From contig CALARK010000026.1 of NCBI GenBank assembly GCA_937888595.1, positions 100,767 to 164,766 of the forward strand: a stretch of DNA of 64,000 nucleotides, given 5' to 3'. Within the stretch, counting starts at the first letter, position 1, and the number at the start of each line of letters is the position of its first letter. A program made the position numbers and the translations under genes. Shown piece by piece: positions 8,452 through 16,748 of the stretch. Under the pieces are notes generated by a model that had not been told where the DNA came from, did no database searches, and was given only the letters and a program-made list of their open reading frames with translations. This DNA is from an uncultured Sterolibacteriaceae bacterium (GTDB lineage: Bacteria; Pseudomonadota; Gammaproteobacteria; Burkholderiales; Rhodocyclaceae).

Positions 8452-9660
8452 TCAGTCGAGCAGGTGCCCGTCAGCCGACTTGAGCTTGCTGATGTCGTCC
8501 TGCGGCAGGAACTTCAGGACGCGCACGCCGATGGCCGTCGCCGTGAATGCCAGGCCGATGCCGCCCATTCCGAGCAGGAACTCCGGCATGCTTGGCGAGT
8601 AGTGATCGATCTGGCCATCCATGAAGCTGCTGGAGACGAGCATGTCGGGGAAGATTTCCAGCGGGAACATTTGGCCGCCGATGATGAAGACATAGAGCTG
8701 ACAGAAGGCGCCGACGATCACGCCGATCGAGGCCGCGCATACGGCTAGCGGCCGCGGCCAGATATCCGGGTGGTAAAGCAGGAAGAGCGGCAGGAGGGTG
8801 CCGATCAGCACATACCCACCCCAGAACATCCAGGTGATGATGCCGCCCTCGAGCAGGATGAATGCTTCGAAAGCCGTCTGCTTGGCGAAGTAGATGTTGG
8901 TCAGGTGATAGATCATCACGAAGTAGAACACGGCCGCCACGAATGTGCCGAGCAGGTTCTTCAGGCGCTGACGGATGGCGGGATCGAGCGTCAGGTCGTT
9001 CCAGCCGTACATGGCCCGCTGAACCAGCATGAAGACTGCGAGGCCCCAGGCGAAGGACATGATGATGAACATCGGCGCGATGATCGCCGACTGGTAGGCT
9101 TGGCGGGCGACGAGGAAGCCGAAGATGGAGCCGGTACCGGTCGTGAGGATCAGGCGCCAGATGAAGGCGGCCAGGCCGGCCGGCTTGTAATACGGGTTCA
9201 TCTTGCGGTCCATCAGCATCCACAGGTAGAGGCCGACGATGGCGAAGAAGCCGGGATACAGGATCACGTTCCAGCCGAATACCGAACTGGGATTGAAGTG
9301 CGTCATGGCGACGACGAGGCGATCGGCGCGGCCGAGGTCGAGCATGATCACCATCAGGCCGGCAGCGAGCATGACCAGCGCCAGCAGCCCGGACAGCGGC
9401 GCACGCGGCTTGTACATGGCCTTGCCGAACACCGAGCCGATCGAGGCGACGTTGAGCACGCCGGAGGCGGCGACGATCAGGAAGATGGCGAAGACGTGCG
9501 GCAGGCCCCAGACGATCTGGTTGTTCATGCCGGTGACGACGTGGCCGCTGTGCTCCATGAAGAGCGCGGCGCCGAGGCCGATGGCGGTGACCAAGCCTCC
9601 CGCAGCTACCAATGCATAGAAGAGTCCGGATTCCAGTCGGCTGTGTTGTTCGAGATGCAT
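8452..9660 (-). CDS. dsrP: DsrP, integral membrane subunit of the DsrMKJOP complex
   Basis: NrfD-type quinone-interacting membrane protein of 402 residues. Many hydrophobic helices span the protein, with about ten membrane segments expected, for example GLFYALVAAGGLVTAIGLGA near the start. DsrP forms a module with the iron-sulfur protein DsrO and cytochrome DsrJ and exchanges electrons with the quinone pool. The ATG at 9660 lies 4 bp after dsrO. An upstream in-frame ATG at 9687 would run into dsrO and is less likely. Confidence 0.93.
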   Translation of the reverse strand: MHLEQHSRLESGLFYALVAAGGLVTAIGLGAALFMEHSGHVVTGMNNQIVWGLPHVFAIFLIVAASGVLNVASIGSVFGKAMYKPRAPLSGLLALVMLAAGLMVIMLDLGRADRLVVAMTHFNPSSVFGWNVILYPGFFAIVGLYLWMLMDRKMNPYYKPAGLAAFIWRLILTTGTGSIFGFLVARQAYQSAIIAPMFIIMSFAWGLAVFMLVQRAMYGWNDLTLDPAIRQRLKNLLGTFVAAVFYFVMIYHLTNIYFAKQTAFEAFILLEGGIITWMFWGGYVLIGTLLPLFLLYHPDIWPRPLAVCAASIGVIVGAFCQLYVFIIGGQMFPLEIFPDMLVSSSFMDGQIDHYSPSMPEFLLGMGGIGLAFTATAIGVRVLKFLPQDDISKLKSADGHLLD

Positions 9661-9664
9661 GGCG

Positions 9665-10429
9665 TCAGATTCCCTGGTAACGGACACCGAGATTGAGCTT
9701 CAGGTCGGCGCGTACTTGAGTGGACGGTTCGCGGGCGAGGCGTTGGGCGATGGCGCTGGCTGGATCGTTCAGATCACCGAAGGTCATGGCACCTTCCGGG
9801 CAGGCCTCCACGCAGGCGGGCATCTGGCCCTTGTCGACGCGATGGACACAGAAGGTGCATGACTCGACACAACCGATGCCACGCGGGACTTCCGGGTTTT
9901 GCTCCGTTAGCGGCTGATGCACGAAGGAGCGGGCCTTGTAGGGACAGGCCATCATGCAGTAACGGCAGCCGATGCAGATGTGGCGGTCCACCAGCACGAT
10001 GCCGTCGGCGCGTTTCATCGAGGCGCCGGTCGGGCAGACGTCGACGCAGGGCGGATTGGCACAGTGCTGGCACATCATCGGCAGCGAGTGCTCGCGGCCG
10101 TTCTTTGGATCCTTGAGCTCGATCTTGCGGATCCACTGCGAACCCTGGCGCGCATCCTTGATGGTCTCGTTGATGCCGTTTTCGGTATTGCAGGCCTTGA
10201 CGCAGGCGTCGCAACCGCTGGCGCACTTGGTGGTATCGATCAACATGCCCCAGCGCACAGTGTTGCTGGCGGCTTCTCCGGGCGAACGGGCAGTACCGGC
10301 CTGTGAAACCTCGATCAGGTGAAGGCCGGGCGCCAGTGCGGCGACGCCGAGGCCCGCGCCGACGGCGGCGGCCGTACCGACGAAACTGCGCCGGGACTGG
10401 TTGTCGATGCGGTCTTGCGGGTCGTTCAT
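9665..10429 (-). CDS. dsrO: DsrO, periplasmic ferredoxin-like iron-sulfur subunit
   Basis: Electron-transfer subunit of DsrMKJOP. The 254 residues begin with a Tat signal (SRRSFVG near residues 13-19, then a hydrophobic alanine-rich segment), so it is exported folded. Four cysteine clusters follow: CASGCDACVKAC, CQHCANPPCVDVC, CIGCRYCMMAC and CVESCTFCVHR with a further CVEAC, enough for several [4Fe-4S] centres. The ATG at 10429 overlaps the dsrJ stop as ATGA. The downstream partner dsrP completes the module. Confidence 0.93.
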   Translation of the reverse strand: MNDPQDRIDNQSRRSFVGTAAAVGAGLGVAALAPGLHLIEVSQAGTARSPGEAASNTVRWGMLIDTTKCASGCDACVKACNTENGINETIKDARQGSQWIRKIELKDPKNGREHSLPMMCQHCANPPCVDVCPTGASMKRADGIVLVDRHICIGCRYCMMACPYKARSFVHQPLTEQNPEVPRGIGCVESCTFCVHRVDKGQMPACVEACPEGAMTFGDLNDPASAIAQRLAREPSTQVRADLKLNLGVRYQGI

Positions 10430-10812
10430 TCTTTTACTCCGGCAACCCCGGCATGCTTCTGGCCGGCCTTGGGCTGGTGACAATCCCAGCAGTCAAGCTT
10501 GACGGCAGCATAACTGTGGCATTCCTGGCAGAAACCGCCCTTGCCGAGAACCGAGCCGGTGCTCTTGCTCGCATGGCAGCTGATGCACTCGTTGAGGCTG
10601 GCTTTTTCACCACGGATGCCTTGGCGCATGGTGCGGTCGCGCTGGTGCTTCAGCATCTCCATGTGGTTCCTGCGCATCTCCTCGGCCGGGGCGATGCACT
10701 GGCCAGGGTTTTCGATTTTCAGCGCCGGCTTGGGCGCCTCAGCGACGGCCAAGGCGGGGGCAAGCAGCAGGACTGCCGCAAAACCGACGAGCGCCTGTTT
10801 CATGAAAGTCAT
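10426..10812 (-). CDS. dsrJ: DsrJ, triheme cytochrome c
   Basis: Periplasmic c-type cytochrome of the DsrMKJOP complex. The 128-residue protein has an N-terminal signal or anchor (ALVGFAAVLLLAPALAVAEA). It has three CxxCH haem motifs: CISCH, CQECH and CWDCH, matching the triheme family. A cysteine in GQCIAP before the haem region may correspond to the unusual His/Cys ligated haem known in Allochromatium DsrJ. ATG at 10812 is taken; ATG at 10803 is an alternative. The stop overlaps dsrO. Confidence 0.93.
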   Translation of the reverse strand: MTFMKQALVGFAAVLLLAPALAVAEAPKPALKIENPGQCIAPAEEMRRNHMEMLKHQRDRTMRQGIRGEKASLNECISCHASKSTGSVLGKGGFCQECHSYAAVKLDCWDCHQPKAGQKHAGVAGVKE

Positions 10813-10836
10813 ACTTCTTACCCCTGTTTCCTCAAC

Positions 10837-12813
10837 TTATTCGCCCAGACCCATCTGGATGTAGCCGGTCGGGCACACGTCGTGGCAGATGTGGCAGCCG
10901 ATGCACTTGTCGTAGTCGGTCGCAACGTAGCGGCCCGTGGTGGCCTCGGTCTTCTTGACGCGATAGACGGCCGTCTGCGGGCAATACACCACGCAGTTGT
11001 CGCACTCGAAGCACAGGCCGCAGCTCATGCAACGCTTGGCCTCGGCGACGACCTGCTTGTCGTCGAGGGGGTCCAGGCGCTCTTCGAAGTTGCCCAGCGC
11101 GGATTCCTTGTCCAGATGCGTGATGTGACGCTTGTTGCGCGGGGTGTACTGGAAGTGGCCGAGGAACAGTTCGTTGTGCGGGATGATGTAGCGGTCGGAA
11201 CGGTTGTCGTAGTTATGCACGGCACCCTTGGAATCGCTGGTGCCGCGCAACGGCTCCTTGATTTCCTCGAGGGCGACACCTTTCTCGACATACTTGCGCA
11301 TCAGGTCGAAGACATGGACATCGACCTTCGGACGACGGCCGAGCTCCTGGCCGGAGAGGTATTCGTCGATGCCTTCCGCGGCGATGGCGCCATGGCCCAC
11401 GGCGGTGGTCAGCAGGTGGGGGCGCAGCACGTCGCCGCCGGCATAGACGCCCGGCTTGCCCTGCACCTGGTAGTTGCGGTCGGCGCTGACGCCGCCCTTG
11501 CCGTTGTTGAACTCGTCGAGGCCGGCGAAATCGACCATCTGGCCGATCGCGGAAACGATGAGGTCGGCGGGCAGGTCCTTCTCGGAGCCTTCGACCTTGT
11601 TGATCTCGAGTTTACCGCCGGCCATCTTGGCTTCGCACTGGCAGACGCGCAGCGCGGTGGCGCGGCCGTCGGCGCCCTTGACGACGGCGACCGGCATCCA
11701 GCCGCCCATGATCTCGATGCCTTCGGCCTGGGCGTGCTCGAGCTCGCCCTTGCTGGCCATCATCTTGTCGATCGGAAAGACCGAGGTCAGCACGACTTCG
11801 GCGCCCTTGCGGGTGGAGATGTCAGCGACGTCCTGTGCCAGCTGGCCGGCGATCGCGCCTTCCCAGTCGGTGGGCTTGGCACTGTCGATGTGGCCGAGAC
11901 GGCGGGCGACGGTGGCGACGTCCATCGAGGTATCGCCGCCGCCGACGACGACGACACGCTTGCCGACGGTCTGCAGGCGGCCGTCGTTGAAGGCCTTCAG
12001 GAAGGCGGTGGCGGTGACCACGTTCGAGACGTTGTCGGCGCCTTCGGCCGGCAGGGCGCGACCGCCCTGGGCACCGAGGCCGAGGAAGACCGCATCGAAG
12101 TCCTTGCGGATCTGCTCCATGCTGATATCCACGCCGATCTTGCACTTCAGCTTGGCTTCGACGCCGAGGTTCAGGATGCGCTGGATTTCGGCGTCGAGGA
12201 TGTCGCGCGGCGTGCGGTAGCCCGGGATGCCGTAGCGCATCATGCCGCCGAGGTGCTCATGGTCGTCGAAGATGGTGACCGAGTGGCCCTTGAGGGCGAG
12301 CTGGTAGGCGACCGACAGGCCGGCGGGGCCGCCGCCGATGACGGCGACTTTCTTGCCGGTGAGCTTCTCGGGCTTGTTGAATTGCAGGTTGTTCTTGATC
12401 GCGTACTCGCCGAGGAAGTGCTCGACCGAGTTGATGCCGACATGGTCTTCGACCTGGTTGCGGTTGCAGCCGGTCTCGCAGGGTGCCGGGCAGACGCGGC
12501 CCATGACGGCGGGCAGCGGGTTGGCCTCGGTCAGGCGGCGCCAGGCGTACTCCTGCCACGGCATGACGGGCTTGCCGTCGGCGCCGACAGGCGGCTTCTC
12601 GATGCCGCGCACGATATTCAGGTAGCCGCGGATGTCCTCGCCGGACGGGCAGGAACCCTGGCAGGGCGGGGTGGACTGGATGTAGGTCGGGCACTTGTGG
12701 GACCAGCCGGCCTGAAAGATCTGGTCCTGCAGGCGCCTGAACTTCTGCGGCTCACCGTCCTTGAACTTGCGGAAAGTCAGTTTTTCGGTCTGGTTTTCGG
12801 TCGTCGCTGACAT
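10837..12813 (-). CDS. dsrL: DsrL, NAD(P)H-linked iron-sulfur flavoprotein oxidoreductase
   Basis: DsrL couples NAD(P)(H) to DsrAB and is required for sulfur oxidation in Allochromatium. The 658 residues resemble the small subunit of glutamate synthase. An N-terminal cysteine region (CPTYIQ, then PPCQGSCPSG) is followed by an FAD site (VIGGGPAGLS), a second nucleotide site (VVGGGDTSMD) and a C-terminal ferredoxin domain with CMSCGLCFECDNC and CIGCHICHDVC. Presence of dsrL beside dsrEFH supports the oxidative direction of this dsr system. It lies between dsrK and dsrJ as in other oxidisers. Confidence 0.94.
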   Translation of the reverse strand: MSATTENQTEKLTFRKFKDGEPQKFRRLQDQIFQAGWSHKCPTYIQSTPPCQGSCPSGEDIRGYLNIVRGIEKPPVGADGKPVMPWQEYAWRRLTEANPLPAVMGRVCPAPCETGCNRNQVEDHVGINSVEHFLGEYAIKNNLQFNKPEKLTGKKVAVIGGGPAGLSVAYQLALKGHSVTIFDDHEHLGGMMRYGIPGYRTPRDILDAEIQRILNLGVEAKLKCKIGVDISMEQIRKDFDAVFLGLGAQGGRALPAEGADNVSNVVTATAFLKAFNDGRLQTVGKRVVVVGGGDTSMDVATVARRLGHIDSAKPTDWEGAIAGQLAQDVADISTRKGAEVVLTSVFPIDKMMASKGELEHAQAEGIEIMGGWMPVAVVKGADGRATALRVCQCEAKMAGGKLEINKVEGSEKDLPADLIVSAIGQMVDFAGLDEFNNGKGGVSADRNYQVQGKPGVYAGGDVLRPHLLTTAVGHGAIAAEGIDEYLSGQELGRRPKVDVHVFDLMRKYVEKGVALEEIKEPLRGTSDSKGAVHNYDNRSDRYIIPHNELFLGHFQYTPRNKRHITHLDKESALGNFEERLDPLDDKQVVAEAKRCMSCGLCFECDNCVVYCPQTAVYRVKKTEATTGRYVATDYDKCIGCHICHDVCPTGYIQMGLGE

Positions 12814-12852
12814 CGTCGTCTCCGTAGTAATCGTTGTATGTGTGCTAGAGAG

Positions 12853-14394
12853 TTACTGCTCGTCGCCGAGGCGAATCGCAGTGCTGACCAACTGGTGAAC
12901 TCCTCCGACCAGTCGCATGTTGAAACCGTAGTAGGGCAGAACCTTGGTGAACTGTGCCTTGCAGATGGCGCAGATCGTCGCCATGAAGTTCACGCCGTGC
13001 TTGTCGACCACCTGCTGCAGCGCTTCCATGCGCGGGAAGGCACCCTTGACGCGCGCCTCGATGAGGTCGTCGGTCAGTACGCCGCCGCCGCCGCCGCAGC
13101 AGAAGGTGATTTCACGAATCGTCGCCTCATCCATGTCCACGAACTTGTTCGCCACCGACTTGATGATATTGCGCGGGATGTCGAACTGGCCGCCGGGCTG
13201 ATCGCCCATGCGCGAGGCGCGGGCGACGTTGCAGGAGTCGTGGAAGGTGATGATGCGGCTGTCGTTGGCTTCCTTGTCGAACTTCAGGCGGCCCTGCTGG
13301 ATCAGATCCCAGGTGAGCTCGCAGATGTGCGAAGGCTGCTTGTATTTCGGGTCGAGCTGCTTCTGCAGTTCGACGGCGAAGGGGTCGTTGCCGCCGGCGC
13401 CGAGGCCGGTCAGCGTGTTCCAGAAGGCGTACGCGACGCGCCAGGCATGGCCGCATTCGCCGACGACGATGCGCTTGACGCCGAGTTCGAGGGCCTGCTC
13501 GCGGATGCGCATGGCAATCTTGCGCATCATGCCGTAGTCGCCGTTGAAGAGGCCGAAGTTGCCGGCCTCGGAGGCGTAGGAGGACAGCGTCCAGCTGATG
13601 CCGGCCGCGTGGAAGACCTTGCCGTAGCCGATCAGCGATTCGATGTGCGGCTCGGCGAAGAAGTCGGCGGAGGGCGTGATCAGCAGCACCTCGGCGCCCT
13701 GCACGTCGAGCGGGTACTTGACGTCGACGCCGGTGTCGTCCTTGACGTCCTCTTCCAGGCCGAGCAGCGTGTCTTCGAGCGCCGGGCCCGGCAGGCCGAG
13801 GTTGTTGCCGATCTTGTTGACCTTGCCGAGGATCTCGTTCGAGTATTTCTGGCCGTAACCGACGGAATCCATGATGTGGCGGGCGGCCATCGTCACTTCG
13901 GCGGTGTCGATGCCGTACGGGCAGAACACCGAGCAGCGGCGGCATTCGGAACACTGCCAGAAGTAGCTGAACCACTCGTCGAGCACGTCCTTGGTCAGAT
14001 CACGTGCACCGACCAGCTTCGGGAACAGCTTGCCGGGAACGGTGAAGTAGCGGCGGTAGATGCTGCGCATCAGTTCCTGCCGCGCCACCGGCATGTTCTT
14101 CGGGTCGCCGGTGCCGATGAAGTAGTGGCACTTGTCGGTACAGGAGCCGCAATGCACGCAGGCGTCCATGAATACCTTGAGCGAGCGGTACTTGCCGAGC
14201 AGTTCGCCGAACTTGCCGATCACCTTGTCGTGGGTGACCTGCCAGTCCTCGTCGAGCTTGCCCTGGAAGCCGATGGCTTCCTGGATCTTCTCGTTGGCGA
14301 CATAGGGCTTGGAGTGCGCCATCGCACCCGGCACCATGGCCGGCACGGTGGGAAAGGCGCGGTATTTGGGAATCTCGAACTCGGGTGCGGCCAT
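12853..14394 (-). CDS. dsrK: DsrK, HdrD-like catalytic iron-sulfur subunit
   Basis: Cytoplasmic subunit of DsrMKJOP that is believed to act on the DsrC trisulfide or disulfide, related to heterodisulfide reductase HdrD. The 513-residue protein has two ferredoxin motifs (CVHCGSCTDKC and CSECRRCSVFC) and cysteine-rich CCG-type segments (GECGHAW and FCCGGGGG) expected to hold the special noncubane [4Fe-4S] centre. ATG at 14394 is chosen because it sits one base after the dsrM stop and the preceding in-frame residues are not family-like. DsrM, its membrane partner, is the gene directly upstream. Confidence 0.94.
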   Translation of the reverse strand: MAAPEFEIPKYRAFPTVPAMVPGAMAHSKPYVANEKIQEAIGFQGKLDEDWQVTHDKVIGKFGELLGKYRSLKVFMDACVHCGSCTDKCHYFIGTGDPKNMPVARQELMRSIYRRYFTVPGKLFPKLVGARDLTKDVLDEWFSYFWQCSECRRCSVFCPYGIDTAEVTMAARHIMDSVGYGQKYSNEILGKVNKIGNNLGLPGPALEDTLLGLEEDVKDDTGVDVKYPLDVQGAEVLLITPSADFFAEPHIESLIGYGKVFHAAGISWTLSSYASEAGNFGLFNGDYGMMRKIAMRIREQALELGVKRIVVGECGHAWRVAYAFWNTLTGLGAGGNDPFAVELQKQLDPKYKQPSHICELTWDLIQQGRLKFDKEANDSRIITFHDSCNVARASRMGDQPGGQFDIPRNIIKSVANKFVDMDEATIREITFCCGGGGGVLTDDLIEARVKGAFPRMEALQQVVDKHGVNFMATICAICKAQFTKVLPYYGFNMRLVGGVHQLVSTAIRLGDEQ

Positions 14395-14395
14395 G

Positions 14396-15118
14396 TCAGT
14401 TCTTCTCGATCTGGGCGGCCCACGGCGCCAGATGGCGCGTTTCACGCGGATTGTCGGCCTGGTTGCGGGTCGGGCTGAAGAAGACGCCCGGGGCATGCAG
14501 CAGCTTGCTGAAGGGGAACAGGATCATCAGCAGCGCGACGAGGAGCAAATGGACGAACAGGCCGGGATGGGCCGGCAGCGGCTGGATGTCGAACGTCATC
14601 AGGCCGAGGAAGAAGGCCTTCACGGCGACGACGTCGGTGTGCATGACGAAGGTCATGGCCGCACCGGTGACGCCGATGCCGAGTAGCACGGCGAGCCAGA
14701 GATGATCGGAGGGTGTCGAGATGTAGCGGATGCGCTCGACGAGGAAGCGGCGCGCCCACAGGCCTGCCAGTCCGGCAACCATCATGAAGGCGGCGTACTT
14801 GCCGAAAGGCTGGAAAAAGACGAGCCAGCCCGGCACGGGTTCGATGAAATAGCGCAAGTGGCGCACCAGCACGAGGAACAGGCCCATGTGGAACATCCAG
14901 CCGAACAGCCAGATCCACAGGTTGCCTTTGAACAGGCTCTCGAACAGGACGACCTCGCGGGCCATGCGGAAGGCCACTCCCGGTTTCGTGGTCGGCGCGG
15001 GTGTCGTGGGAATCGACAGCGGGGCCGGCGTACGGGCGAAGTCGTAGATCTTGTAGGCCAGGCCGGCGACGAGAATGACGAAGGCGAGGTAGAACAGGAT
15101 CGTGAAAAACAGAGTCAT
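14396..15118 (-). CDS. dsrM: DsrM, diheme cytochrome b membrane subunit
   Basis: NarI-like membrane cytochrome b of DsrMKJOP that links the quinone pool to DsrK. The 240 residues open with a membrane helix (LFFTILFYLAFVILVAGLAY) and contain four or five more, with conserved histidines in WMFHMGLFL, LVRHLRYF and HTDVVAVK-type segments as haem ligands. The ATG at 15118 is favoured; upstream in-frame residues are encoded by the spacer that holds repeat copy 3. The stop abuts dsrK. Confidence 0.9.
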   Translation of the reverse strand: MTLFFTILFYLAFVILVAGLAYKIYDFARTPAPLSIPTTPAPTTKPGVAFRMAREVVLFESLFKGNLWIWLFGWMFHMGLFLVLVRHLRYFIEPVPGWLVFFQPFGKYAAFMMVAGLAGLWARRFLVERIRYISTPSDHLWLAVLLGIGVTGAAMTFVMHTDVVAVKAFFLGLMTFDIQPLPAHPGLFVHLLLVALLMILFPFSKLLHAPGVFFSPTRNQADNPRETRHLAPWAAQIEKN

Positions 15119-15213
15119 GGACGGTGCACCATGTGTCGAATACAGCGACGAACAGAGCAGTCGACCCCGCAACAGAAACCCGTGCAGGCTGAACCTGCGC
15201 GGACTCTGCAACG

Positions 15214-15236
15214 AAAGTCGGCCCTGGCGGGACGGC
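15214..15236 (+). repeat. dispersed 24-bp element, copy 3 (dsrC-dsrM spacer)
   Basis: Matches 21 of 24 consensus bases if the preceding G is included. It lies in the 170-bp gap between dsrC and dsrM, the longest spacer of the operon, and could influence differential expression of dsrC against dsrMKJOP. Confidence 0.7.
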
Positions 15237-15288
15237 GTGCGAGCGGATTAGGCCGCTGGCGCGCGTCGCCGCCTTGCCTGATGCGCGA

Positions 15289-15621
15289 TTAGACGCAGCC
15301 GGTCGGCTTCGGCAGGCCGGCGATCTTGCACGCCTGCTTGGCCGGGCCGTAGGGGAACAGTTCGTACAGGTACTGGCTGTTGCCTTTTTCCGGGCCGAGT
15401 TTCTTGCCGATGGCCTTGGTCAGCACGCGGACGGCCGGGGCGATCTGGAACTCGTTGTAGTAGTCGCGCAGGAAGTTGATGACTTCCCAGTGCTGCTCGG
15501 TCATGTTGACGCCTTCCTGCTGCGCCAGGTACGCGGCGATTTCTTCGTTCCAGTCGCCGAGGTTGATCAGGTAGCCTTCCTCGTCGGTTTCGTAGGACTT
15601 GCCGTTCAGATCGATAGCCAT
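15289..15621 (-). CDS. dsrC: DsrC, sulfur carrier and DsrAB partner
   Basis: Small protein that carries sulfur as a trisulfide between DsrEFH, DsrAB and DsrMKJOP. The 110 residues are of standard length and keep both redox cysteines of the flexible C-terminal arm: Cys98 in KQACKIAG and penultimate Cys109 in PTGCV. The start has a strong TAGGAGG ribosome site, in keeping with the high abundance known for DsrC. It lies after dsrH. A second, altered copy is encoded at 20417. Confidence 0.97.
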   Translation of the reverse strand: MAIDLNGKSYETDEEGYLINLGDWNEEIAAYLAQQEGVNMTEQHWEVINFLRDYYNEFQIAPAVRVLTKAIGKKLGPEKGNSQYLYELFPYGPAKQACKIAGLPKPTGCV

Positions 15622-15662
15622 GTTTGCCTCCTAGTGAATGATCGTTGGTTCGGTGTGGCTGC

Positions 15663-15956
15663 TTACAGCCAGGATTGGTTGGTCTTGTACTCGGCGACGA
15701 GATCGACGAAGCCAGCGTAGTCGACGGCAGTGACGCCATCCGCCACGCGGTCGGCGATGCCGCGCGCCTCGAGATCCTGGCTCAGGGCGTAGAACTTGAA
15801 CTTGCCCATGGCAGCCTTGATCTTTGCCTCTTCCTTGCCGCCCTTGGCGGCGGCATACACGCCGTCCTCGATCAGCAGGATGGCGCCTTCGCCAGTGGCG
15901 AGCGCCGAGTCGAGTGCGGGACGGTCGTACGGGGACTTGTTGATGATATGCAGCAT
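15663..15956 (-). CDS. dsrH: DsrH, TusB-like subunit of the DsrEFH sulfurtransferase
   Basis: Subunit of the cytoplasmic DsrE2F2H2 hexamer that passes sulfur to DsrC. The 97-residue protein begins MLHIINKSPYDR as in TusB/DsrH. It contains no cysteine at all: the position of the DsrH cysteine of Allochromatium appears to be alanine, so DsrE would be the only persulfide site. ATG at 15956 with a GAGGA site is chosen over an upstream ATG inside dsrF. Confidence 0.92.
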   Translation of the reverse strand: MLHIINKSPYDRPALDSALATGEGAILLIEDGVYAAAKGGKEEAKIKAAMGKFKFYALSQDLEARGIADRVADGVTAVDYAGFVDLVAEYKTNQSWL

Positions 15957-15966
15957 GTCGGTTTCC

Positions 15967-16329
15967 TCAGAACGACAGGACAACGTCCTGCGCCTCCATC
16001 AGCTTGCCGATCTCGGCACGGGACAGCACTTCGACGGGGACGGCGAGATCGTCGGCGGTCAGACCGCGTTCTGCCAGGGACTCCTGGTCGACATAGAGCT
16101 TGGTGACATCGTAGTCCTCGAGCGCACCCCAGGTTTTCTCGAAGGCCTTGACCTCGATGCCCTTGGTCTGGTGACCCTTCTTGAGCTGGTAGACGCCATC
16201 GTCGAGGAAGGCGAGTGAAACGTCCTGCTCGAAGGCGGCGGCAATCAGCACCACTTCGAGGGCTTCCCAGGCGTAGATCGTGCCGTAGGGCGCCTTGCGG
16301 TTGACGAACATGAATTGCTTGGTGGTCAT
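15967..16329 (-). CDS. dsrF: DsrF, TusC-like subunit of DsrEFH
   Basis: Structural subunit of the DsrEFH sulfurtransferase, homologous to TusC. The 120-residue protein begins MTTKQFMFVNRKAPYG, typical of the family, and has the LAFLDDGVYQLKKG core. No cysteine is present, so it is not a sulfur-carrying subunit here. It sits between dsrE and dsrH with short spacers. Confidence 0.93.
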   Translation of the reverse strand: MTTKQFMFVNRKAPYGTIYAWEALEVVLIAAAFEQDVSLAFLDDGVYQLKKGHQTKGIEVKAFEKTWGALEDYDVTKLYVDQESLAERGLTADDLAVPVEVLSRAEIGKLMEAQDVVLSF

Positions 16330-16342
16330 CGTGTCGTCCTCC

Positions 16343-16735
16343 TCAATCGCCGAAAACGACCAGACGGTCGGCCTGGATGCCGGCTTCGATCAGCTGACCG
16401 AGGCCGGAGATGCGGAAGCCGGGTGCCAGGTTGGTGGCATCCTTGCCGTTGCGCTTCATCTCGCCGTCATCGACGATGCCACGGCGCTGGGCGGCGGCGA
16501 CACAGACGACCATGTCGAGGTTGTGCTCCTCGGCCAGCTTCGACCAGCGGTTGACGATGTTGCGGTCGTCCTGCGGCGGAGTGGTGAGGCGCGTGGCGTT
16601 GTTCACGCCGTCGTGATAGAAGAACACGCGGAAGATCTCGTGGCCCTTGGCCAGCACCGCCTTCGCGAACTGGAAGGCGGTGTCGGAGGCCTGGTGCGTG
16701 TAGGGACCTTCGTTAACCAGAATGGCGAACTTCAT
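16343..16735 (-). CDS. dsrE: DsrE, catalytic subunit of DsrEFH sulfurtransferase
   Basis: Homologue of TusD that holds the persulfide of the DsrEFH complex. The 130-residue protein starts MKFAILVNEGPYTHQ and keeps the catalytic Cys78 in DMVVCVAAAQRRG, the same number as the active cysteine known from Allochromatium DsrE. It is 13 bp after dsrB. The dsrEFH set is found with oxidative dsr systems and absent from most sulfate reducers. Confidence 0.95.
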   Translation of the reverse strand: MKFAILVNEGPYTHQASDTAFQFAKAVLAKGHEIFRVFFYHDGVNNATRLTTPPQDDRNIVNRWSKLAEEHNLDMVVCVAAAQRRGIVDDGEMKRNGKDATNLAPGFRISGLGQLIEAGIQADRLVVFGD

Positions 16736-16748
16736 CTTGTCGTGATCC

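Noticed and set aside
10303..12810. Very long open frame (835 codons) on the + strand opposite dsrL and dsrJ
   Set aside because: It is antisense to well recognised genes and its translation has no family features. Long antisense frames are expected at this G+C content.
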